This document shows, in pieces, positions 38,412 through 50,037 of a stretch of 64,000 nucleotides of DNA (position 1 is the stretch's first letter; each line of letters opens with the position of its first letter). The notes below the pieces were generated by a model. It was not told the DNA's origin. It did no database searches and saw only the letters and a list, made by a program, of their open reading frames with translations. The stretch lies in the NCBI GenBank assembly GCA_003640385.1, contig RCAB01000065.1, positions 62,001 through 126,000 on the forward strand, given 5' to 3'. A program made the position numbers and the translations under genes. This DNA is from Setaria digitata. Its lineage: Eukaryota; Nematoda; Chromadorea; Rhabditida; Setariidae.

Positions 38412-39160
38412 CAAAGGGAAAAAAAAGCCAACTTTGTAAAACTACCGTTCATTTTTGCTAGCTTGAATATCAGCTGTAATTTATTTGTATGAATAGATGC
38501 AGTTGAGGGATCAAAATGAAATTAATGTTTGAAATATATTTAAACAGATGGATGTAATCTTAATGGCATGAGTAAACTTTAAGCCAAACGACTAACTTCA
38601 CTTTCTCAACTTTTATTCATTCACATTCTTTCCTAGTTCTTATTTTTCCTCACTACTGGCAAATTTAGAAAACTATCCGTTTGATAAGTTAAGAAAGAAA
38701 TAGCATACCGAAAAATCTTTCGTATGAATTTTCCAATTCATTCATAATACTGCATCACTACACATATCATTAAAATTTGAAGTATGCCAATGAACCACTT
38801 CCCTCCACGCGTTCACATTTTTACTTAATAATCATCTGAGAAAATTTCAATTTTTAGTGAACTGATTGAAATGTTACAAATCTCTGATTATCACTGACAA
38901 TCTAACTGCCATCAAAACTGTTCATTACTAATCACTGAGGTCAAAAGTCAACTAGTCGAGCTTATTTGCCCAGAAAAGAAAGTAATGAAAAACAACTTGT
39001 TTGCATAATAATCATTTCTATCGAACATATAAGCATAGACACACACGGACATATTCACTCATTCATAGAGAAGCCAGCAATTTGGTGTTGTTGGCACATG
39101 GTCGTTGAGGGCAGTTATCATGCTTCTTTGCTTTCTCAATTTAGTACGAAGGAACTCACT

Positions 39161-39280
39161 ACGTGTACGTATACGTATATGCATGTAGTGTATAATGCAT
39201 ATATAGCATACGTATACGCATATGTTCTATACGTGATTGTATACGCGTGTTGTGCACGTATGTACGTGTGCTATGCATTC
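39161..39280. repeat. Alternating purine-pyrimidine block (TACG/TGCA/TATA)
   Basis: About 120 bases dominated by alternating R-Y steps, such as ACGTGTACGTATACGTATAT, GCATACGTATACGCATATG and ACGCGTGTTGTGCACGTATG. Unusually rich in CpG and TpG for the region; Z-DNA-prone. Confidence 0.8.
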
Positions 39281-42098
39281 TGAACATTGCACATTGTGGA
39301 ATGTCACTAATTTATTTCATTTTGTTATTTGTTAGCTATTCTCCACTTTAATTTTTCTCATACCTTCATCAGCAAATATTATTCGCTCATTAATATTTGT
39401 TCATTCAAATATCCACAAATTCTTCACTCAACAATTTTTATCCATTTTCTTTAATGTTTGATGAGTTAGATTAATTGTTAATTTTAGCTTTCGTTAAATG
39501 AAAAAACAAAGAATTAATTTGCCAAATAATCATAATCCTTGTATTTCTATCTTTTCCATAGTGAACATTAAAAATTAAAAATTTGTTGAATGATATAGAT
39601 CCATTTGTCAACATTTATGACATTCGTTTCCTTTCTTCCTTTTTCTTTTTGATTCTATATATAAGTCATTTCAGAAAAGAAAAAAAAAGTTAACGAACAT
39701 TTATGTGAGGAGGCATTTAGGTTCGAAGATCAAAGCCATATATGTTTAAAATGTCGGCAGTAGTTGAAAAGATATGTGAAAGAATTCACATTGGAAACTA
39801 ATCGGTTTAGCGAATTTTTTAAGCAGTTTTACGTGTCTCTTTTCCGGTTAATCCAACGATGTATCGGGTAGGAATAGTTAAGTTACTCCCTGAGGGGTAT
39901 AAAATAAGCAAGATTGATGCGGTGATCTGTTTCCGATGCCATTTTTATCTCTCAAATTTTGCCTGATATGGTGATATGCAAATAAATAGAGCATAATTGA
40001 CAACTGGCTACTGCATTTTCCATTTTAATCCTTCCACTAAATGGGCGTGCTGTTTATTCATATTAGTAAAAGAAATCGCTCAAACACTCACTTTGGTTAT
40101 GTTTACCATTTTGTTCTATTTAATTTTTAGTATGCATTTGTTTTTTTCTTTCATTCCTTTCTTCTTTTTGCTTTTAATATGAAAATTTCATGAGTACCGA
40201 TGAGTGCATACCTCTTCAATGCTTTGCAATTTTCCATCTACATTGAATCTTGCTGTAACACAACATTCCAACTTCCTCTTCGACATCGGTAAGCAGTGCT
40301 GTTTCATTTAATGCTGGAAAGTTACTTTAGATTTCTGGTGTCTATTTTGCACTGACGGGGGAAGTTTCTCGGTGATATTTGGTATTTATGGATTACCGGG
40401 TAATGCGGGATTTGTCATTAATATCAAAAATGGTAATGTAAAAAAATAGCAATAATATTTCTTAACAGTGTAATATTACGTTACATTTTCACATCTTCAA
40501 AACATATGCATATCCACTGAAACAATCTGTATTCTCCATTAATTACAGTTCCATTCAATTCAGCAGAAACTTTCATAAAGAATAGGTAGTACCCTTGCTA
40601 TCAATAATTTACCAGTAGCATGTGTCGTGCTGCGCTAATGGCATTAATTAATTGCACTCATCCCACTTCCGTTTTTGCTGCATGAAAACCGGCTGCTGTA
40701 ATACCATATCATACCATCATTTGTTTCAATCGATTACATAAAGCATTGATGAAAACCACATGTTGTGGTGTATGTGTGTGTATTATTGTTGTTGAAGAAT
40801 TGGAATAGAACAAAAAATAGCATGATAAATAGGAGAAAAGGAAGAGAGGAAACGGAAAAGCATGAAAAGAAAAGGTTAGATGAGACTGGATGATCATCAT
40901 CCCGCGGCTTACGGGAAACACACCAGTGGAAGATGAAATTTCGGGAAATTTTTCGAGATTATTCGAAGGGTTGTTGTTGTTTATTGTTTGTTTCACAGCA
41001 ATTCCCTCCCCCGATGTATCATCGTCATCATATCACTACTGCACATCTTTTTGATGTTATTCTTGTTCCGAGTGAAATAATTGATTGATTGGCTGATTGA
41101 TTGATTGATTCATTCATTCATTTGATATATTTACAATTAATTCACTCTTCACTCTCTTCATTTATCATTTTTAACTTCGAAATTTCAGCATACTTTGAAT
41201 CTCCTCTGTATTAATAAGGATTATTTAGTTCAGGTAAATCCGCTTAAACTATCAAGCTTTCTGAAAAGTGGCGCACAATCAAAAATTCCATTCCATTAAA
41301 AAATTTATTGAATTTGCATTAGAAATTTGTAACTGCTTCAAAATAACTGCCATTTCAGTACGTAATCAACTTGATGGACTGCTGATGCATTTCCTACAAA
41401 ATTCCTAATCATTCTAATTGATCTGTCTACTTCCGGATTGCTGGAAATATTTCGTCCGGAAAAATGAGAAAACAGCTGGTAATTGCTGATATGCAGCCAA
41501 GTGCAAAATCTAGCAGTTTTTTTTTTTTTTACTATTTTGGAAATTTGAAAAAAAAAAAGTAAATAGACATTAATTTGAGACCTTTTAAATTAATTCACTT
41601 CTCTCTCTGTTATCCAATTTCTATCTCCATCATGTCATTTTCAATTTCTTAACTAACATTGTAATTTTAATTAAGTAGTGAAGCGTTCTATATCTGCTGG
41701 AAAGCATTGTACATCGTTGCAAAAATTAAACCATTTCTTTTTACTTTACAATCTTGGATTACAAAGTTAAATTTTGTCCTTCGAAAGAAGAGAAAAGTGA
41801 AAGATATCTCGATGTTTTTCTTTTTCGAGCTTGAAAAGCTTGTCTTTTGACTGTTTGTAAATATTCAGTGCAAAGTGGTATTTGTTTCATATTATTTGTC
41901 CAGTTGCGAAACACTTAACAGTTATCACCTTCTAAAGAAGAGTTATGATTGGGAAAAGGAACTTTCAGTTATTCTGACATAAGCGATTTAAAAAAAAAAG
42001 TTCAACTTTCTCAAGATGAAAGATGGGATTGCAGGAAGAAGAGGTGGCACTTGGTTCAAGCAGCTAGCCTCATTTCCGCTGCTTAATCTAAGATTAAG

Positions 42099-45000
42099 AT
42101 GACTACCGTTCCAGATGGATCACTCATTCAGAAGTTGTCGCCTCCTGCAGCAATAGATTTACAAGGTGGTACTCTGCTGGATGTAAAAGAGGTTTCTTTA
42201 TTTATATTACCTTTCATATATTGGAAATACTTCCTGAATTCTAAGGGTTAGTTGAGCTGTTTTTCCGGCTGCTGACAATTTTAAACTGTTTGCAGTTTGA
42301 CGAAGTTGACGAAACAGATGGCTGCAAAGTGCACGTCACCGAGTACCACATTCTCTCAGCAGATGGCCAAGAAGAAGTGACAAAAACTTGTCGGCGAAAG
42401 TTGAAAATTGAATGCAATCAAAGTACCAGAAAAACCGAAATTGCTAATGGTATGTACAGATCAAACTTAGATATTAGTTCTTTTTTTGGCTGATAAATTT
42501 TTAAAGGATTCCCATGAGAAATTTTATTTTTACTTTTCGGAATGTTTGAACACTATATTTTTAGGACGCGAAGCTCTAATCGAAGAAAAAACCGAACGAT
42601 TATTTGGTGATATCGATGGCTTCCGACAACCAATAGTCGTCGTTGACAGATCCAAAGCTCTTATGGATTTTTCTAATCCTGAGGTGGTCCTGTATGCTTA
42701 GCAAAAAAAGAAAAGTTCAAATTCATAATTCTCTTTAAAAGTTCATAGTTAATAAAGTATGTCAAGTAAAAATTGGACTTTCAGCCGGATGCAGCAATAA
42801 GTGCCGTGCTGCAGAGGACACAGGAAAAATTTCTTAATATGTTAAATGAACAGAAAGACCAGCTTATAAGTATGTTTCCTGAATTGTTTTCTGAGATGAG
42901 AACAAGCTCATCGCTTCTCGACACCCCGCAAACTGAAGTTGAAACTATTGTAAATCCAGATGGTAGTACAACAACACGAATGCGTTCATCCAGAGCTTAC
43001 AGGTTAATTAATTGAACATTGCTTACGGGTTTATTTTTTTACCTATGCCAAATTTTCAACCATATAGTTGTGATTTTCGGTTTTTTCCGTCCTCTTTATT
43101 TCCCTTTACAAAAGTTTATCACTGTTCTTCTCAGTTAGCATCCGGAGAATGTTTATGTTTCTCTGGATTGGTTTGGCATTCCATTTCACCGATAATTTTT
43201 AACCAGATTGAAAGACAGACTTCATTCGAATATAAAGTGCTAATAATGCACATTTCACTAACAACCGGAAAAAAAAATATGAAATTTTTTTTTTTTTTTT
43301 GNTTGCTAATAATGCACATTTCACTAACAACCGGAAAAAAAAATACGAAATTTCTTTTTTTTTTTTTTGAATATTCTAATGCGATACGCAGAAGTAAATT
43401 ACAGTATTGAGAAGATAAATATTCATTGTGCTACAATTCAAAACGCATTTTTAACTCTTGCATCCTAACAAAGCAGTCTCACTTTCAGTACGCGTTTTTC
43501 AAAGCATGAAATGTACATAAATGGAGTAAAGCAGGAATCGAAAAGCAAATTCAGAGCTTTCATGGAATACAAAGGTTTGTATGTGTTCATCGGTAAATAT
43601 TGCGAAGATTAAATTTTGTTTGAAAGAATTTTTTTTTGGGTGTTCACAGGATTTCCTAGTGCGGAAATAGAAATAGAAATAGCATTTCTCTAACTAGTAG
43701 TTTTAAGTTTTCCTGGTTAATGATTTGCATTTCTAGGTCCAGATGGCGGTTTCAGAGTGAAACTGCGTGATACTTCTGAGGATGATCTTTCGGAAGAAGA
43801 GGCAGATGATATGAGTGATGATATTATCATGGATACACAATCGCAAATCTCAGAAATCCCAGATACCCAGTCAGTAGTGATCGCAGGAGGTAGTTTGAAT
43901 CGGGTACCAGCAATGAAGGAAAAAATTAAAAAACGCACAGAAAAAGCGTGGCTCGCTGCTAAAGAATTGGTCGATTCAGAACAACGATATGTTGACAAAC
44001 TTCGTCTTCTTGATGAAGTATACTTTAGATATGCTAGTGTGCCCTAATTTGTTTAATCATTAAAATGAAGGTCATTCTAAATACAGAACCTGTATTCAGG
44101 AAGTGAATAAGTAAAAACGGAGTAGCAGAAAATGGCTGTGCTGTCAGTGTAGTGTTCATCCGGATCTTTATTATAGACATTCCGGAAAAAGGTTGATGAA
44201 GAGAAAATTCTGGAAAGAGACAAAATAACACAGCTATTTGCAAATATATCCAGTTTGCATCAGTTCCACAATACTCATTTATTACCCGCACTGATGGAAA
44301 GTTCACGGGATTGGCATACTACGCATAGGTATGAAATTCTCCGTTTATCATTGTTATCTGGAAAAATAATACTTCCAATATTGCTATCATCAAGTATTTT
44401 AGACAAGTGTTTTGGTTGGGCAGTATCATTTTTCCACTTCAGTATTTGTATTGTTTCATGGCGAAGATGCTATACCTTTTCTCTTTTTCAAGAATCAGTG
44501 ATGTTCTTCGAAAACGTGCTCCTTTCCTGAAGATGTATTCCGAATACACAAACAATTACAAACGAGCGACTAAGGTTTTCGATGAATGTTTAAGGAAGAA
44601 GCGACGTTTCGCACAAATTGTTCACGAAATTGAGGTTCTTGTCTTGAAAAGATCTTACTAGAAGATATTAACTTCATCTGTAAGCTACCGTTTCTTTATC
44701 TTATCTAACCTTCATAAAATCAAACATTTTACCCCTTTCCAGACGAAACCGGAATGTGAAAACTTGCCTTTGGTTTCTCACTTGATATGTCCAGTGCAAC
44801 GTGTCATGCGATATCAGTTATTATTGCAGGTGATGAATATGCTTTACCTTTATATTATTTACTAATATGCTTTATATTATTTACGCCATAATCAGAGTAC
44901 ATACTTGAACTAACTTTAGGTTTTTACTTAATGATTCTAGTTAGTCAACAAATTTCTTCCTTTCGCACTTGAATGACTAGTAAGTAGTAAACATCATTCT

Positions 45001-47509
45001 GTCTATAGAGATGGTTATAACAAATTCTCTTAGATTATATCTTCTTTTTTCAGGAATATAAGAAGCATCTAGTCCCATCGGATGTTGATTACGATGATAC
45101 AGAGGCTGCTCTGGGACTGGTGCTTGACGCAGCAAGTCATGCCAATGAGATGATGAGGAAATTGGTGTGTTTACGGATGATTCGATTCATATAAAAATAA
45201 TTAAATAATTCATTTGAAATCAATGATGCCTACTTTTAGGACCGTTATAAGAATGTACTAGAAGTTCAAGAACAACTGGGCAATGCGGTATCGCTGGTAT
45301 CGCCCGGTCGCGAATTAATCAGGAAAGGAAAGGTGATGAAGGTACGCAGTTTCCCATTGCTTTTGTTTAAAGGTCGGAATCGTCATGTTCCAAAAACGAA
45401 TACTCTTATCAACTGTTTTTTTTTTTTTTGTTAACCCCGTTAGAGTTATATTATTCCAGAAAAAAAAATTTTACGAAAAACACTGGGTTTCGCAATTTTG
45501 TTACCAAGAAAACTAAAAGATTTATTTTCATACTTATATCAAAGATATGGGTGAGTGTGAATGGAGAGTTTATTCAGAAGACGTTTAAGTATTATTTTGA
45601 AGATACTGTCGTCGTCGGAAAAGACTGAAGAAAGACATCTATTTCTTTTCAACGACTTATTGCTTCTTGCTTCGGAAAGGACATTACCTGGTTTTGCTAA
45701 ACTTAAGGTCCGAGCAATATTCGACACCACATTGGCTCAGGTACCCTTTATTTCATGCAATTTTGTTTTTGACACTTAAAGAAATCCCTTTTAATTAGTC
45801 ATTTACGAGATTGTTACTGATAGTAGCTTCTAGATACCTGTGAGGAATCTGCTATCTCCCACTGCATTGAGTTAAATGACAAATCGTTCTATCATGTCAA
45901 GTAAATAGTAAATTGATCTTTGTAGTCATGTCAGTATTAAAAAGAAAGAAAGAGTCTTGTTTTGCGCATAAAGATTGCTGCTGAAGAACTGTGAGGGTGA
46001 ATTTAAATCTCCAAGGATATGTAAATTTTGAAAAATGGTTGTATTGAAAATTTTCTTTCTTGTCCTTTGTGAAACTTGAATGGGATGCAGTTCTTTCAGA
46101 TTTTTGAGGGTGATAACCTTGAGCGTGAAAATTCATTTTATGTGCGTGGTTCCGACTCGCCAACCGGCCCATCCCGGTAAATTTTCTTTTACGTTTGTCT
46201 CAGACATAATTTTATCAATATTTCGGCTTCCTTTAATGCTTTCTGATTATTATTTTCTTGCAGTTGTGTAGAACTAATGACCGAAAGTAGCAAAGAAAAG
46301 AGTGATTGGATAGATGCTGTATGGAATGTTATCAGTGAAAGTTTATCGCGCAAAAAATCATTCAGTCCACCGGTATCACTCGAATTTCATTAATTTAAAT
46401 ACAGCCAAACAGTACTATCAATTTATTTATTTTACTGAAATGGAAAGCACGCAAGAAAATGGAAAGCAACAGCATATTTATAGTTCAACAGGCAATCACT
46501 GCAACGGATTTTTTGACTGCTTAGACTAATCTACTGTTTTTAGATAGCGAACTTTATTTCGCCACGATCTGAAAGTCGTTGTTGTGCTAAATGCGACTCC
46601 GAATTCTCATTCATCTCGAAGGGTACGGCATGTTCTCATTGTGCACAACGATTCTGTAAAAAATGCTTTGGGAAACTGCGTAACGAAGATAAAAGCATGC
46701 GTATTTGCGATATTTGTTTGCGACAGCGTGTAAGTTACAGAAGAATTTTATCTGGGAAAAATGAATGTACTAGACGAATATCACTGGAGAAGAGCACACT
46801 TACTGGAATTTCAGAGTTTAGCATAAGAATTTGTCAAAGCTTAATTTAAGTGTGATTCGATGAATCAAAATAAAAAGATAGGATTTAAAACTTGCAATAA
46901 TTTAATTTGCAAAATTAGGGTGAACAGTTTCAAACATGAGTCAATTCATTATTAACGAAAAGTCCTGAATTTGAAGGAGTACTCCCAGACAAAAGAAAAC
47001 AGTCTACGAACACGAACAAATCCGCTGTCGCTGGGAGCTAAAGAAGGCGAGATATTGTATGCCAGTAACGTCAAATTCCGTGGTTCATTGAACAAGCCGC
47101 TAAGGAGGTATTTCGTTGTACGCAAAGACTTCTGCGTTTATTCCTATGCTTCCGACAGTGTGAGTTTCTCTTTTCCGTCTTTGACAAACTATACTGAAGG
47201 TTTAGGTTTAGAATTTTGTTAACATGCGTACTAGTAACATTAAGTTCAGTAACGTAAAATGTGAAGTCTCTGGCCATTGCTGGAATATTTCTGTGACGTT
47301 GATGAGTACTTCAGGCAGAGAGTGCACTTGCAATGCTTCCGCTTCCGGGCTGCGAAGTGAAGATGAGTGGTGAACGGCTTACATTTACCATCAAGCATAT
47401 GCAGCGACAATATATGGTGAGTGTAGAAAGTGAAGAAGCACAAATAAAATGGATGGCCATACTGGATCTTGCCTCAAATGCTGTACTCAGGGAGAAGACC
47501 AATTCGTGA
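42099..47509 (+). CDS. FGD-family Rho guanine nucleotide exchange factor (DH-PH-FYVE-PH)
   Basis: Seventeen exons join in frame to 804 aa: 42099-42191, 42296-42449, 42565-42683, 42785-43002, 43489-43574, 43737-44017, 44177-44328, 44499-44634, 44743-44829, 45054-45164, 45240-45341, 45603-45740, 46100-46176, 46264-46372, 46544-46729, 46989-47159, 47315-47509. Residues 1 to ~290 are a region I could not assign (HVTEYHILSADGQEEVTKTC, VNPDGSTTTRMRSSRAY, an acidic EDDLSEEEADDMSDD stretch). The DH domain starts AWLAAKELVDSEQRYVDKL and contains the CR3 helix CPVQRVMRYQLLLQEYKKH. PH1 follows (GKVMKILSSSEKTEERHLFL, FNDLLLLAS). The FYVE-like finger has four CxxC pairs (CCAKC, CSHC, CKKC, CDIC). PH2 starts KFRGSLNKPLRRYFVV. 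Such proteins activate Cdc42/Rac-type GTPases at membranes; C. elegans EXC-5, needed for excretory canal shape, has this architecture, but orthology was not tested. Exons at 45603 and 46989 have the least standard acceptors. AATAAA at 47649-47654. Confidence 0.95.
43238..43367. repeat. Tandem duplication around an N in a RhoGEF intron
   Basis: The 60-odd bases starting TGCTAATAATGCACATTTCA are repeated directly, once before and once after an N at 43302, each copy ending in a T run. It is inside intron 43003-43488. It is best explained as a gap-closure artefact at a homopolymer. Confidence 0.85.
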
Positions 47510-48495
47510 TCATCTCGCACTAACTGTTGGTTTGATTGGAAATAACTGTCTTGAGAAGGATGAATTAGTTTACTTTCTAAGTCTGTAATATGATCTTATT
47601 TCTTCCCCACTAGGGTCTTTCGTATCTCAAACTTTCCCTCAGATAGCTAATAAATGCTGGAAGCTCGAAAGTGGATTAATCTGTCTTCTTTAGAGACTGC
47701 AAAATACGACTCAGTTACAGTAAAATAAGAGAAATGCAACGTGCACAAGAGGGAATGACCAAGGGTTAAAATTGTCAAAATCTATAAACTGTTGAGTGAT
47801 TGATTAACCAAACTTATAATCCAACGATTTCATCAACTATGGGAGACGGAAAGCAGTAATTGATGGATGTTTTTCTGTTGATCTCCTGGGACATCTGACG
47901 AAACCTGCCTTCCCATTGCTGTGTATTTCACCTTTTAAAATAACATTTCCTGAGCTGATGAATGTCAGGAAATCAATTTCAAGTTTCTCAGATGAAACTA
48001 ACAATTCCTCGGACTGACTATTCGGAGATGGAGTAATTGTTTCAACGAGAAGCTAAATTATTGCAAACTTTCATTTATATCTTTATTAATTTTCGCTCCT
48101 ACACCACTTCCCATATATGCGGTTGTTATTGTAATGCATTCCAATCGGTACAAGTAATTTGTATATAATTATTGATCAAAGCTAATGCGGTTAAATATGG
48201 AATTTTGTCTTTATTAAATTTACAAGCAGTGAAGAAAAAGATCACTGAGGCAACGAAAAATAACTGCTGGTTTTGAAAGATTTGAAAAATGAAATTATTC
48301 ATTTCAGTAGCTGCATTTTACGGTGAGACTTTCCCGATGCTTTTCATATCTCAGTTTAAACGTAGTGACATGTTGAGCTTTAGGTTGAGTTCCGAGATAG
48401 AACGCCATTCTGGTTGATTATCCGAAATAGTCCTGAAAAGTTACATGGTAATAAGAGGAATGGATAGTTAAAACAAGATTTGATATCCCGCTATA
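47510..48495. other. Convergent intergenic region between RhoGEF and polydom genes
   Basis: No supported exon. It holds AATAAA (+) at 47649-47654 for the RhoGEF gene, and TTTATT at 48210-48215 and 48082-48087, i.e. AATAAA on the minus strand, for the polydom-like gene. Confidence 0.65.
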
Positions 48496-48777
48496 TCACT
48501 TTACACTAGAAGTAATGCTGTCATATCCGTCGTAATATTTAGAAAAGACCTCGTCATCGCTTTCTTCATCCTTATTTTCTGCATGTGAAATATTGCCTTG
48601 TTTTTCGTTGGAAGTGTCGCTCATTCCGGAGACAGATAATTTATATTCAGTGAGTTGTGCGTGTATCTCGTCTAAGGATATTCGCGAATTCCAGTTTCGA
48701 GAAGCATCGGGTTGTCGATGGGAGCTAAAAAAGAATTCGAAGCTTTTAATAAAATTAGGAATGCCTAATAATGCTCC

Positions 48778-48816
<39 letters not shown>

Positions 48817-50037
48817 TGATAAGAACATGACACTAGTTATTCAAAGCACTGGACTTTGTTTGGCCTGAGGCTTGACTTCCTTCATCAGAATTCTGCAATT
48901 TTTCGTAAATGTGTGAATCCGTCAGACTACACTGCTCGGCTTTTTCATAGTCAGCTGAATCAATGGGGAGACCAGATGAGTCCATTCCTAGCGCCTTAGG
49001 ATCACCACAAAATTCAGCCTTCAATGTGGTATCCACCTCAAGACGGACCCTTGATAAAGGCCTGAGGAACTGGCTTGAAGTCAACTCATCATTTGAAACG
49101 CGCGTTGTTCCTTCTGCCATACTGTGTAAACCATCATAAATCTCTTGGTAAATTTCTACCATTTCCTGCAATTATCAGTGCACCTTTTCGTTGTATTTAA
49201 TAAAGTAATGCGTGCAGATATTAATTTGTCAGACATAAGTTTGTCCCGTTTGTTAACAACAAACTATTATTTAGTTTAACAAATATCGAATTTAATTCTC
49301 ATTATTCAGTAATGACTGAACTGCGTTAATAAGCTGTGCAAAATAGCTCAAAGTAATTATGCTCCAGAATGTTACTTGTGGCTCAGGATTCTTCGGAGTT
49401 CTGTCTTCGATAGGGTCGGACGGAGTATCAGTGTTTGTTGGTGTTAGAGTAACAATGGGGTAAGTAAAAGAAGAATCGCGATAATAATTCAACGTGGCGA
49501 TACGCTTTATTTGTGTTTTTCTTACTTTGCAAAATAACGTTCGTATCCTTAAAGTACCTGATTATAGTTATTAATTCTTTCACTTTTACTGTTTGTAGTA
49601 AATGACTAGATTGAGTGTTTGGTCAAACTAAACTGATCCATATATCTGTGTAGAAATTCTCTACATCACGCCTCTCTGCAGTCAGCGATTTTACACTGAA
49701 AACAGCTGTCAAGGGGGGTCCTTAGTGAAATACATCCATGACCCAGTTGGACCTTCCGGCTTTCCTTCACTAATGTGTGCCATCGTTGTGGAGTACCTGG
49801 GACGCAGATGACATCTTTCTCTCCAGTCTGATCTTGCTTTAGAGAATATAATTAATTTGGCTTTTTAAACCTTTGTCTTTGGAAGTAAAGTAGCACAAGA
49901 AATGCGATGGCACCGATGAGACCAAGAGATTCAAAAATTGGCCATAGGCTGGAACTGAAGTGCTTACTGACATCGACAGCTGAAACCACGGAATTCCAAA
50001 ACAATGGCTTCATACACTGTCGTGGATGCACAGAACC
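48496..50037 (-). other. Transmembrane segment and ~245-residue cytoplasmic tail
   Basis: Exon 50037-49871 ends with ESLGLIGAIAFLVLLYF, a single hydrophobic span, followed by a strongly basic stop-transfer run across the next junction (QRQRRIRTLFCKVRKTQIKR). The tail has a Pro/Thr-rich part (TPTNTDTPSDPIEDRTPKNP), then tyrosine motifs EIYQEIYDGL, HIYEKL and GYDSI, and an acidic stretch ENKDEESDDEVFSKYYDGYD, ending SSVK. No kinase or other known domain was seen. Confidence 0.85.

Larger units (their letters stand above)
31604..42098. other. 10.5-kb gene-poor interval
   Basis: No supported exon chain. ORFs such as 32442-32729, 34250-34531, 36872-37255 and 37640-37999 have no domain signal and are biased by T-, TC- or A-rich DNA. 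The interval holds the 3' UTR of the GPCR gene, a sequence gap after T49 (35203), a G15 run, a Z-DNA-prone block, and probably the promoter and any 5' noncoding exon of the RhoGEF gene. A TATAAAATA sequence lies near 39898, far from the ATG; its significance is unknown. Confidence 0.55.
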
